A stretch of 64,000 bases of DNA from an uncultured Pseudomonadales bacterium (GTDB lineage Bacteria > Pseudomonadota > Gammaproteobacteria > Pseudomonadales > CANNCY01), in NCBI GenBank assembly GCA_947503335.1, contig CANNCY010000001.1, positions 558,001-622,000 on the forward strand, in the 5' to 3' direction. A model generated the notes under the pieces. That model was not told where the DNA came from. It searched no databases and saw only the letters and a program-made list of their open reading frames with translations. The position numbers and the translations under genes are program-made. Below are positions 7,408 to 15,574 of this stretch, piece by piece; the first letter of the stretch is position 1; the number at the start of each line of letters is the position of its first letter.

Positions 7408-8445
7408 ATGAGTGTTAGGATGGTGGGCGAGTCATCTGCCTGGAATGCTGTGCTTGATCAGGTTTCAAGGGTCGCTCCTTTGTCGCGGCCCGTGCTGGTC
7501 GTAGGTGAGCGGGGTACTGGTAAAGAGCTGATCGCCGCTAGGCTTCATTATTTAAGTGAGCGGTGGGACAACCCCTTCCTTCAGATGAATTGTGCTGCTG
7601 TTAGTGACTCGCTCCTGCAATCCGAGCTGTTTGGTCATGAATCAGGGGCATTTACGGGTGCCAGTCGACGTCATCTAGGGCGTTTTGAGCGAGCAGATAC
7701 AGGCAGTCTATTTTTAGATGAATTGGCAACCATGACGGGCGCCGTACAAGAGCAGTTGTTGAGAGTTATCGAGTACGGCGCGTTTGAGCGAGTAGGGGGG
7801 CAGCAACCAGTTGAGGTGGATGTAAGATTGATTGCTGCCACCAACGAAGATCTGCCATCGTTGGTTAAGGATGGCCGGTTTAGGGCAGACCTATTGGATA
7901 GGCTTGCCTTTGATGTGATCACCTTACCGCCACTGCGAGCCCGCGATGACGATGCAGTGTTGTTGGCCGAGCACTTCGCTCTTCAGATGTCTGCCGAGTT
8001 ATCCCAGCCTTTATTTACGGGGTTTTCTGAGAATGCGATCGATCAGATTATGGCATATCAGTGGCCAGGAAATGTGCGCGAGCTGAAGAATGTTGTAGAG
8101 CGAAGTATCTACCATCACGATGATGACCAAAGGCCTATAGATAAGCTGATTATCGATCCATTTGCTTCGCCATACAGGCCCACGTGCTCGTCTCAAACAG
8201 CCGGTGATGCCGAGGCTAAGAACGAAATTTTAATATCAAGCGGCGACAGCCATGAAGAGCGGCCTTTAAACGTGCGCCCTGTTGACGATTTTAAAGCGTA
8301 TATTGCAGAGGTCGAGCGAGAAGTATTGTCGTCAGCACTTGAAAACAATCGGTATAATCAGCGCCATGCAGCGCAATCCTTAGGTTTAACCTATCATCAG
8401 TTGCGAGCTTTAATACGTAAGTATCCAGAGGTTCTTGGTGAGTAA
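7408..8445 (+). CDS. pspF: Psp operon transcriptional activator PspF
   Basis: A 345-residue sigma-54 enhancer-binding protein without a receiver domain, as expected for PspF. The AAA+ domain has Walker A GERGTGKE (33-40), the sigma-54 contact loop GAFTGA (80-85), Walker B SLFLDE (about 98-103) and an arginine-rich sensor region. A Fis-type helix-turn-helix lies at the C-terminus (NQRHAAQSLGLTYHQLRALI). A linker of about 50 residues, less conserved, joins them. It is divergent from pspA, the classical arrangement, and its 3' end overlaps the MiaA-like gene by 8 bp. Confidence 0.94.
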   Translation: MSVRMVGESSAWNAVLDQVSRVAPLSRPVLVVGERGTGKELIAARLHYLSERWDNPFLQMNCAAVSDSLLQSELFGHESGAFTGASRRHLGRFERADTGSLFLDELATMTGAVQEQLLRVIEYGAFERVGGQQPVEVDVRLIAATNEDLPSLVKDGRFRADLLDRLAFDVITLPPLRARDDDAVLLAEHFALQMSAELSQPLFTGFSENAIDQIMAYQWPGNVRELKNVVERSIYHHDDDQRPIDKLIIDPFASPYRPTCSSQTAGDAEAKNEILISSGDSHEERPLNVRPVDDFKAYIAEVEREVLSSALENNRYNQRHAAQSLGLTYHQLRALIRKYPEVLGE

Positions 8446-9334
8446 GCAAATTGTTGTAATGGGGCCCACGGCCTCTGGTAAAACCCGTATAGCGGTGCAG
8501 CTAGCTAAAGCGCTAGACTCTGAAATCATCTCTGCTGACTCCCGTCAGCTATACGTTGGTGGCGATCTAGCTTCGGGTAAGGATTTGGCCGAGTATCAAG
8601 GGGTTAGCTATCACATGATAGATGTATGCCCTATGCAGAAAGAATATTCTGTTTTTGACTTTCAGCGAGCCGCTTTAAAAATTCGTGATGCACTGGTGCA
8701 ACAGGGGCGGGTGCCCGTGATTTCAGGTGGTACGCAATTCTATATCGAATCTCTGTTGGCAAGGCACTATATGGTTGAAGTGCCCAAAGATGAGCGCTTT
8801 CACAAAGAGCAAGATCAAAGATGCCTACAGGACATCGTAGTTGATTTAGAAAGCCTGAATGGTGCCTTGCACAATACAACAGATACACTCGATAAATCGC
8901 GCGCTATTAGGTCTCTAGAAATAGCGCTGTATTCGGCCAAGGTCGAGCCTGAGCCAATTTCTCAAGTGACTACCTTGATTGCAGCAAATGTACTGCCGGT
9001 AAGCGAGCGCTTGGTACTCATAAAACAACGCCTTAAAGAGCGAGTGTCACAGGGGATGATTGAAGAGGTCGAATCGCTGATTCACAGTGGTGTTCACCCC
9101 GATAGGCTTGAGCAGCTCGGGCTTGAGTATCGCTATGTAAATCGGTTGTTGGCAAAAGAAATATCTGAGCAGACAATGCTAGATGAATTGGCTAGAGAAA
9201 TTCATCGCTTTGCTAAGCAGCAGGTAAAAGGGCTTAGGCGGCTGGAGCGAAAGGGGTATAGTGTTGAATACAAAAAGGGCGACGAAACTATCGATCAGTT
9301 CGTCGCCCGATTGTTGAGCATGCTTGGTAGCTAG
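8438..9334 (+). CDS. MiaA-like tRNA dimethylallyltransferase paralogue
   Basis: A 298-residue protein of the MiaA family, which attaches a dimethylallyl group to A37 of tRNAs reading UNN codons. Visible are the P-loop GPTASGKT, ISADSRQLY for the catalytic aspartate, SGGTQFYI, HNTTD with RAIRSLEIA, and GLEYRYV with FAKQQVKGLRR. The SGKDL, HNTTD and GLEY forms differ from the standard gammaproteobacterial MiaA (normally beside hfq) and resemble the variant I recall from Bacteroidota and Legionella. GTG 8438 is the likely start; a TTG lies just before it. It overlaps pspF and is probably co-transcribed. Whether it modifies tRNA or another nucleotide is unknown. Confidence 0.75.
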   Translation: MSKQIVVMGPTASGKTRIAVQLAKALDSEIISADSRQLYVGGDLASGKDLAEYQGVSYHMIDVCPMQKEYSVFDFQRAALKIRDALVQQGRVPVISGGTQFYIESLLARHYMVEVPKDERFHKEQDQRCLQDIVVDLESLNGALHNTTDTLDKSRAIRSLEIALYSAKVEPEPISQVTTLIAANVLPVSERLVLIKQRLKERVSQGMIEEVESLIHSGVHPDRLEQLGLEYRYVNRLLAKEISEQTMLDELAREIHRFAKQQVKGLRRLERKGYSVEYKKGDETIDQFVARLLSMLGS

Positions 9335-9346
9335 CTAGCGTGAGTG

Positions 9347-9757
9347 TTACGCGGGCTCAGTAATGCTAACGCGTGCTTTATGTGCTGCTTCGATTTCTTG
9401 TAGGCAAAGGTAGATGTCGATGACATTGCCGCCGGTCATGCGCTCAAAGTATGAGTACGCGCCCTGACGAGGAAAGCGCTTAAGCCAGGCGATGACATCA
9501 ATGCCCTCTGTTTGCGATACAACACGATCAATATCAACGATATATCCGATTCGCTCAATAGTGTCGCGAGGGATATTTTTGCCTAAGCCGTTCTTCCAGT
9601 TTGCGTAGGTAGATGTCGTTGATGTGCCTAAGAGAGTCATGGCTTCGCGGCGGCGTAGACGCCATTTACCTGATATCTCAAAAAAGCGACGAAGTGCTAG
9701 TTGGCCAACCTCTCGACGCGAGCGGTGGCTGTCTTGGGTTGCAGTATCCATATGCAT
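9347..9757 (-). CDS. Orphan HTH protein, Xre/MbcA antitoxin-like
   Basis: A 136-residue basic protein. Residues about 32-70 look like a helix-turn-helix (RRREAMTLLGTSTTSTYANW, then IPRDTIERIGYIVDID), in the style of the Xre-type domain of the MbcA/ParS antitoxins. The C-terminal part (IAWLKRFPRQGAYSYFERM) could be the matching toxin-binding region, but this is weak. No RES-type or other toxin gene is adjacent. The start could be ATG 9757 or ATG 9751. It lies 83 bp after lon on the same strand and is convergent with the MiaA-like gene. Function unknown. Confidence 0.55.
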   Translation of the reverse strand: MHMDTATQDSHRSRREVGQLALRRFFEISGKWRLRRREAMTLLGTSTTSTYANWKNGLGKNIPRDTIERIGYIVDIDRVVSQTEGIDVIAWLKRFPRQGAYSYFERMTGGNVIDIYLCLQEIEAAHKARVSITEPA

Positions 9758-9840
9758 AGGTTTATTCCTTATTTGTACCAGACAGCCCCTAGCTTAGACC
9801 AAATTTGATGCATTACCAGAAAAAAAGTACAAAAAAATCG

Positions 9841-12222
9841 CTATATTTCTAAGCAGTCGCGTACCTCTTTGAAATGCTTAACAAAATTAATTTGCACGCC
9901 TTCTTTCAAATATTCTGGAAGCTCATCAAAATCGCCACGATTGGCGTCAGGTAGTAGCAATTCACTGATATTCATTCGCCGTGCAGCAATGACTTTCTCG
10001 CGAATTCCGCCAACTGGAAGTACTTGCCCCGTTAGGGTCATCTCGCCAGTCATCGCCACTTTTCGAGGCAGCTTTTTGCCGCGCGCAAGTGATGTTAGCG
10101 CCGTTGCAATCGTTATGCCTGCACTTGGGCCGTCTTTCGGGGTTGCTCCCTCTGGAACATGAAGGTGAATGGTGTAGTTTTCGAAAAAGTCACTATCAAG
10201 CGCAAGGCTATCTCTGTTGGCAGATAAGAAACTGTAAGCGATAGAGGCAGACTCCTTCATAACATCGCCTAGTTGGCCTGTAACTTTAATAGAGCCGGCC
10301 TTGGCGGGCACCTTGGTTACTTCGACGGGTAAAGTAGCGCCCCCCATAGAGGTCCATGCAAGGCCTGTAACGACGCCTATGCCTTGAATAAATGCTTCTG
10401 GCTTGAAAGCCGCCGAACCTAAGTATTCTTCAAGATTTTTGGTTGTAAACCTAATGGGCTTGCTCTCGCCCTTCATTAGTTTTACAACTGCTTTACCAAT
10501 TAGTTTGTTCAAAAGCTTATCTAAATTACGTACCCCTGATTCGCGGGCATAGTCTTCGATAATCTTCTTCATGGTGGCGTCGCTAAGCTTGATATAGCTC
10601 GGTTTTACGCCAGCTTTCTCTAACGCGCGTGGCCATAGATGTCTCTTGGCGATAGCTAGCTTTTCTTCGGCGATGTAGCCCGATAATCGAATGATATCGC
10701 ATCGGTCACGCAGTGGGCCTGGAATGCTATCTAGCGAGTTCGCTGTGCATATAAATAGAATCTTCGATAAATCAACACGTAAGTCGGTGTAGTGATCTAA
10801 GAACTCTGAATTTTGCTCAGGGTCTAGCGCCTCAAGTAATGCAGACGCCGGGTCACCTTGATAGCTGTTGCCGATTTTATCTATCTCATCAAGCATGATA
10901 ACTGGATTCATGCTTTCGACTTCTTTTAGTGCCTGTACAAACTTGCCCGGCATAGCACCTATATAGGTTCTTCTATGGCCTTTGATCTCGGCTTCGTCGC
11001 GCATGCCGCCAACGCTAAAGCGATAGAATTTTCGACCAAAGCTCTCAGCGATAGATTTACCAATCGACGTTTTGCCCACGCCTGGCGGGCCTACCAATAG
11101 CAAGATTTTGCCTGACACTTCACCGCGCCAAGCGTTGACCGCTAGCGATTCAATCAATCTATCTTTAACGTCATCAAGACCTGCGTGGTCTTGGTCTAAT
11201 GTTTCACGGGCGTGAGTGATATCCAGATTGTCATCTGTTTCTACGCCCCATGGAATCTGTGTGATCCAGTCAAGATAAGTGCGTGTAACACTGTAATCTG
11301 GCGAGCCCTGGGGCATTGTTTGCAGTTTGTTGAGTTCTTCCTGTATTCGCTTTTCAGCTTGCTCAGGTACGTCTTTATCTGCAATGCGGCCTAAGAATAG
11401 TTCTTCATCGGCAGTGGCATCGTCTTTAACGATTCCTAGCTCTTCTTGGATCACCTTAAGTTGTTCTCGAAGAAAGAACTCGCGCTGGTGCTCATCAATC
11501 TTGCGATCTACATCTTTAGTTATCTGAGCGTGAAGTTTGGCGACTTCAAGTTCTTGCTTGATAAGAGGTAGTACGCGCTCCATTCGCTTTAATAGTGGCA
11601 CTGTTTCAAGTACCTTTTGCAGCTCTGCCCCATCGGCCGAGGTGATCGCTGCAGCAAAGTCGGCCAGTGGACCTGGCTCATTCGGGCTAAAACGATTTAG
11701 ATAGTTTCGAAGCTCTTCGCTGTACAGTGGGTTTAGCGGCAATAGTTCTTTAATCGAATTGATTACGGCTATCGCATAGGCCTTGATTTCGTCAGAGCTT
11801 TGCTGACTGTCTTTAAAGTACCTTGCCTTTGCAGAGTAGGGTGGGGCTTGATTGAGCCACTCGATCGCCTCAAAGCGAGCAATACCTTGCGCAATGAACT
11901 GAATTTTACCGCCTTCTTTGGCGACGTGATGTATGCGTGCAACACAGCCAATTTTGGCTATTTGATCAATCTCAGGCAGAGAGCGACCGTCGCTCGTGGT
12001 AAAAGAAAGGCCTACTAGCTTGCCTTCACTTTTACTAACCGCTTCAAGCGTGCTTTCCCAAGGGTCAGCTTCAAGCACTAGTGGCTGAATTTGCGCCGGA
12101 AAAAAAGGGCGGTTGTTGACGGGGATCACTAACAGGTCATCAGGTAACTGCTCGCTCGGAACACTAGGTAGTAAATCGGTTTCGATGATGATCTCGTCGG
12201 CGTCAGCGCCAGAATTTGACAT
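9841..12222 (-). CDS. lon: ATP-dependent protease Lon, AsrA-like variant
   Basis: A 793-residue LonA-type protease that unfolds and degrades damaged and regulatory proteins. The order is an N-terminal substrate domain, AAA+ domain with Walker A GPPGVGKT (about 375-385) and Walker B PVIMLDEIDK, and a protease domain with catalytic S700 (KDGPSAG) and K743 (REKV), 43 residues apart as in E. coli Lon. The N-terminus has LPDDLLVIPVNNRPFFPAQ instead of the usual LPLRD start. I recall this from the second, heat-inducible Lon of Pseudomonas (AsrA). A sigma-32 promoter lies just upstream. Subfamily choice is inference. Confidence 0.9.
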   Translation of the reverse strand: MSNSGADADEIIIETDLLPSVPSEQLPDDLLVIPVNNRPFFPAQIQPLVLEADPWESTLEAVSKSEGKLVGLSFTTSDGRSLPEIDQIAKIGCVARIHHVAKEGGKIQFIAQGIARFEAIEWLNQAPPYSAKARYFKDSQQSSDEIKAYAIAVINSIKELLPLNPLYSEELRNYLNRFSPNEPGPLADFAAAITSADGAELQKVLETVPLLKRMERVLPLIKQELEVAKLHAQITKDVDRKIDEHQREFFLREQLKVIQEELGIVKDDATADEELFLGRIADKDVPEQAEKRIQEELNKLQTMPQGSPDYSVTRTYLDWITQIPWGVETDDNLDITHARETLDQDHAGLDDVKDRLIESLAVNAWRGEVSGKILLLVGPPGVGKTSIGKSIAESFGRKFYRFSVGGMRDEAEIKGHRRTYIGAMPGKFVQALKEVESMNPVIMLDEIDKIGNSYQGDPASALLEALDPEQNSEFLDHYTDLRVDLSKILFICTANSLDSIPGPLRDRCDIIRLSGYIAEEKLAIAKRHLWPRALEKAGVKPSYIKLSDATMKKIIEDYARESGVRNLDKLLNKLIGKAVVKLMKGESKPIRFTTKNLEEYLGSAAFKPEAFIQGIGVVTGLAWTSMGGATLPVEVTKVPAKAGSIKVTGQLGDVMKESASIAYSFLSANRDSLALDSDFFENYTIHLHVPEGATPKDGPSAGITIATALTSLARGKKLPRKVAMTGEMTLTGQVLPVGGIREKVIAARRMNISELLLPDANRGDFDELPEYLKEGVQINFVKHFKEVRDCLEI

Positions 12223-12254
12223 ACTTCGTACTCATTTGTTCGTTATAGAGCTGT

Positions 12255-12282
12255 ATATGGGGGTAGATTGTGTTATTTCAAC
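12255..12282 (-). promoter_or_regulatory. Sigma-32 promoter of lon inside the upstream gene end
   Basis: On the minus strand GTTGAA (12282-12277), a 14-base spacer, then CCCCATAT (12262-12255) give a near-perfect sigma-32 promoter. The -35 element lies within the last codons of the shikimate-kinase-like gene. Transcription would begin near 12248, leaving a leader of about 25 bases before lon. Confidence 0.75.
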
Positions 12283-12767
12283 TGCAATCTTAGCTCTTTC
12301 ACGATTTGGTCTGCAGATTTGTTATTGCAGTCGATAATGATGTCAGCATAGCGCTTGTACAATAAATTGCGTTCTTCAAAAAGGTCTTCGAAGGTTTGAT
12401 CTGGTGCTTTTGCAATACCTCTGGTTTCGTAATTGTGAATTCGGGCGCGTAATTCATTCAGGGTTACATCTAAAAAAACAACGGTGCCAAATTGCGCAAG
12501 GTGTTGCATGCCTTTGTCGCCATAGACAACGCTTCCGCCGGTAGCGACGACTTGATCGTGGTAGCTATGGGCGAGTAGGGTCTGCTCTTCTATTTCTCTA
12601 AGCGCTTGGTTGCCATCGGTATCGACGATATCCTGCAGACTACGCTGCTGCATGGTCTGAATCTGAATATCGGTATCCACAAAATCTAGGGTTAGTTCTT
12701 TGGCGAGCATCACGCCTAGCGTGCTTTTGCCGGCGCCGGGCATGCCAATAAGTACAACTGATTTCAT
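12273..12767 (-). CDS. Shikimate-kinase-family protein
   Basis: A 164-residue P-loop kinase of the shikimate kinase family, which phosphorylates shikimate in chorismate synthesis. Walker A is GMPGAGKST (8-16), followed by FVDTD for the shikimate/magnesium site, ALREIEEQ containing the conserved substrate arginine, VATGGSV for the Walker B/GGG position, and a lid region with ETRGIAKAP. GGGxV is changed to GGSVV. The housekeeping aroK is normally beside aroB, which is not here, so this is likely an AroL-like second copy. It lies 3 bp after the histidine kinase gene and carries the lon promoter in its 3' end. Confidence 0.75.
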   Translation of the reverse strand: MKSVVLIGMPGAGKSTLGVMLAKELTLDFVDTDIQIQTMQQRSLQDIVDTDGNQALREIEEQTLLAHSYHDQVVATGGSVVYGDKGMQHLAQFGTVVFLDVTLNELRARIHNYETRGIAKAPDQTFEDLFEERNLLYKRYADIIIDCNNKSADQIVKELRLQLK

Positions 12768-12770
12768 TAA

Positions 12771-14150
12771 TTATGTTCTTGGTAAAGTGAATATAAAACT
12801 AGCGCCGCCTTCGGCGCGATTGGTCGCTTCGAAACGACCCCCATGTTGAGTGCATACTATAAAGTAGCTAATAGATAACCCCAAGCCTGTACCTTTACCA
12901 GCTTCTTTAGTGGTGAAGAAGGGCTCAAAAAGTTGCGATATGTTGCTTTGGTTAATACCGGGGCCGTTGTCACTAACAATAAACTCAACTTCGCGGCCGT
13001 TTATTTTTGTGTCGACGGTCACATAGATAGCGCTAACGTCATGCTCTCTAGCAGCCTGAATGGCATTCGTTATCAAATTGATCAACACCTGCTGAATTTG
13101 GCTGGCGCTCATTGATATAACGATGTCGTCGGTCTCTTCAATACCGCATTTGATGGTTACGCCTTCGGTCAGGCTGTCCCCTTCATCAGATCTGCTTAGG
13201 TGAATGATTCTGATACTGTCGTTGATCACCTGATTAATTGATGTTGGGTGTAGTTTGCCATCTATACGGCTGAACCCCAGCATTGACTTGATGATTTCTG
13301 CAGCGCGAGTACCGGCTTCATGGGTGTTGTCGATGTACTGCGCGATTTGCCGTTCTTCAAAATAAGCACTGACTGTTTCTATATCGGTGCCAAGTGACTG
13401 GGCGACTTGCTTGTTCTTGTTTAGATCTGGGTCAACTCTTCGCTTAATCGTTTGAAGACTTTGAATGATAGCGCCCAGCGGATTGTTTATTTCGTGAGCA
13501 AGCCCTGCTGCAAGCTGGCCTAATGACGACATTTTCTCGCTTTGAATAACCATTGACTCTAGCCTGGTTCGACGAGTGACATCGTCGATACGAATTACAC
13601 CACCCACGAAATTGCCCTTTACCAGAAGAGGGTAGAGCATTAGATCAATAACACGATTGTCTTCGTTTATCAGTACCTTCACTTCTTTGTGAGACATCGA
13701 TACGCCCTGAGTGGCAGCCTCAGCTAGCTCTTCTTGCAATGAGGGTAATAGCCCAAGTGCTTCATTAAGTGGTTTGCCGATATAGTTTTTGTTTTCGCTC
13801 GCAAAGCTCTTTTCTGCGAGTGTGTTCCAGTGTGTGATCATTAGGTCTGCATCATAGGCAATGATAATTGACGGCATTCGATCGATTATTAGGCTTAGAT
13901 AACGCTTGGCTTTAGCAAGATCTTGCGACGTTTCTTGGTGGCGGGTTATTTCTTTGTAAAGTCTATTGTTAATCGATCGCAGTGATTCGGTTCTGTCGCG
14001 AATACGTTTCTCTAGGTCGACATTGGTTTCTGCTAGTTTGGTAGAGTTCTTTCTCTCTAAAGAGCTTTTCATCAAAGCTACGCCGATGATAATCGCTTGC
14101 GCAATAGCAATGATGGTTAGTAGCAGGGTAAGGTTTGATGAGCTCAGCAC
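12771..14150 (-). CDS. Orphan PAS-domain sensor histidine kinase
   Basis: A 459-residue histidine kinase. It has one N-terminal membrane helix (about residues 7-26), a coiled-coil linker (30-80), a PAS domain (about 88-200, IIDRMPSIIIAYDADLMITH), a HisKA dimerisation domain with the phospho-acceptor histidine in GLAHEINNPLGAII, and a HATPase domain with N box NLITNAIQAA, G1 DNGPGI and G2 GKGTGLGLS. The NtrB/AtoS-like H box suggests a partner response regulator, but none is encoded nearby. A very short periplasmic part suggests that sensing is by the PAS domain inside the cell. The signal is unknown. Confidence 0.9.
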   Translation of the reverse strand: MLSSSNLTLLLTIIAIAQAIIIGVALMKSSLERKNSTKLAETNVDLEKRIRDRTESLRSINNRLYKEITRHQETSQDLAKAKRYLSLIIDRMPSIIIAYDADLMITHWNTLAEKSFASENKNYIGKPLNEALGLLPSLQEELAEAATQGVSMSHKEVKVLINEDNRVIDLMLYPLLVKGNFVGGVIRIDDVTRRTRLESMVIQSEKMSSLGQLAAGLAHEINNPLGAIIQSLQTIKRRVDPDLNKNKQVAQSLGTDIETVSAYFEERQIAQYIDNTHEAGTRAAEIIKSMLGFSRIDGKLHPTSINQVINDSIRIIHLSRSDEGDSLTEGVTIKCGIEETDDIVISMSASQIQQVLINLITNAIQAAREHDVSAIYVTVDTKINGREVEFIVSDNGPGINQSNISQLFEPFFTTKEAGKGTGLGLSISYFIVCTQHGGRFEATNRAEGGASFIFTLPRT

Positions 14151-14211
14151 TCTAAATACTCAGTTAGGGCATGTGTGCAATATTTCACATCTAATTTTTG
14201 TTCGCAAATGT

Positions 14212-14239
14212 TTGACATTATTTTTGTATTCGATAGAAT
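14212..14239 (+). promoter_or_regulatory. Sigma-70 promoter of tRNA-Asp
   Basis: TTGACA (14212-14217), a 16-base spacer and TAGAAT (14234-14239) lie about 50 bases before the tRNA. The following GCGCCCCGC is a GC-rich discriminator of the kind that makes stable-RNA promoters sensitive to ppGpp. Confidence 0.8.
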
Positions 14240-14291
14240 GCGCCCCGCTTACGAGCAAACACACCAACATCGCAAAAGCGATGCCTACCTT

Positions 14292-14368
14292 GGACCGGTA
14301 GTTCAGTTGGTTAGAATGCCGGCCTGTCACGCCGGAGGTCGCGGGTTCGAGTCCCGTCCGGTCCGCCA
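14292..14368 (+). tRNA. tRNA-Asp (GTC)
   Basis: A 77-base cloverleaf with acceptor stem GGACCGG pairing with CCGGTCC, a D-arm GTTCAGTTGGTTAGAAT, an anticodon stem CCGGC/GCCGG around CTGTCAC with anticodon GTC at 14326-14328, a T-arm with GGTTCGAGTCC, and an encoded CCA end. It reads GAC and GAU codons. It is a single tRNA; I see no integrase or duplicated 3' end nearby that would mark an attachment site. Confidence 0.98.
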
Positions 14369-14537
14369 TTATACTTAATTACCTTATTTTATATACGTTT
14401 GTATCGAGATTTGCCGCTTATTCAGGTGATTCGACCGTGCATCATAACGTGATTTAGTTCTCATTCTGAGTGTTCTAGCCTATCCCTGTAAATTGGATTT
14501 CACGAAAGGCAATACGGAAATTGCTTGGGAGGCGAGT

Positions 14538-15530
14538 ATGACTGGTCACAATGCACTAGGCTTTTACAACATCGTTTATATATTCTCAGGTGCAAACATA
14601 CATCATGAGATGACGCTTACCGACTTTGAGGCGGTATATGATCGGGTTGCGCCGATCGAATCTTTGAGTGCAAAGGGTCACCGCTGCGCCTTAGTGTCGT
14701 TAGACAGGGCTCTAAAGGTCGATCATATTGTGCTCTTCAAAACCCCCTTTGATAGCAATGGTTATATAAGCCCAGAGTGGGATTATAATTTTCAGAACAC
14801 CGTCGAGTACGGTTCGCCGTTAGTAGACCGTGAGCATGATGTCGAGTTATACGACGCATCATCAGTACGGCGTAAGGCCGATCGCAAGTGGTTGTGGTCG
14901 GGCAGCGATCATGCAACCCACGTGATAACTCAGATACTCGAGCGGGTTGACGAAAACCGCTTGCGTTTTATCGCCGACACTGAAGAAACCGTACTTATTG
15001 ACTTAGATTCTCGGCGAGAAGGCCTGGCGTCAAATGAGCACGTTGATCGATTACAGGCTCAGCTTGCCGAGCAAGCGGCTGTTATTGGTGAATTGTCGAG
15101 GTTGGTTGAGCAGCGCGAAACCCAGGTAAACAGCCTAAACACGACGGTGTCGCAACTACAGGTTGAGCTGACGAAAGCCTATCAGCGCGAGCGTAAGTCA
15201 CGGGCACCAGCATCATTCAAAGATGCGCTAAGACAAATGATGGCCGCAAATCTAGAGGTGCGTTATACCTTCGACAAAACGCCGTTAACCTATCGTCAAA
15301 TGGTTGACCACTTAGATGATCCCGTAGGTGCAATGGCGCGAGCGTGCCGAGTAGGGCGTAATCAATTCTTAGCCTGGCAGACCCATGCCTCGCATACTGT
15401 ATGCGAGCACATCCATCATGGCGTCATGTGTGGCCAAAGTGTTGAGCGAGTTGATGACCCTCGGCAGTTTGTGTCGGGCACCAGCGACCGTTGTCATTTA
15501 CATCAGCAGTTACTGGCAATAGCGCGATAA
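14538..15530 (+). CDS. Conserved protein with coiled coil and Cys/His tail
   Basis: A 330-residue protein of unknown function. The start ATG 14538 is chosen for its GGGAGG ribosome-binding site at 14527-14532; an upstream in-frame start at 14493 lacks one. The first 150 residues form an alpha/beta-looking region. Residues about 170-220 are a coiled coil (LQAQLAEQAAVIGELSRLV). The C-terminal 90 residues include YTFDKTPLTYRQMVDHLDD and then VCEHIHHGVMCG and RCHLHQ, a Cys/His pattern that could bind metal. I recall an unnamed Pseudomonas gene in the same place before nadK. It lies 44 bp before nadK. Confidence 0.75.
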   Translation: MTGHNALGFYNIVYIFSGANIHHEMTLTDFEAVYDRVAPIESLSAKGHRCALVSLDRALKVDHIVLFKTPFDSNGYISPEWDYNFQNTVEYGSPLVDREHDVELYDASSVRRKADRKWLWSGSDHATHVITQILERVDENRLRFIADTEETVLIDLDSRREGLASNEHVDRLQAQLAEQAAVIGELSRLVEQRETQVNSLNTTVSQLQVELTKAYQRERKSRAPASFKDALRQMMAANLEVRYTFDKTPLTYRQMVDHLDDPVGAMARACRVGRNQFLAWQTHASHTVCEHIHHGVMCGQSVERVDDPRQFVSGTSDRCHLHQQLLAIAR

Positions 15531-15574
15531 AAATCAGGTATACTCCTTTAGACAAATCTAAAGGGGTAAAGCCT

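Noticed and set aside
14292-14368. tRNA-Asp as an integration site
   Set aside because: No integrase, no duplicated tRNA end and no change of gene style follow; the next genes are core.
14160-14378. Open frames across the tRNA-Asp on both strands
   Set aside because: They lie over the tRNA and its promoter and have no ribosome-binding site or family resemblance.
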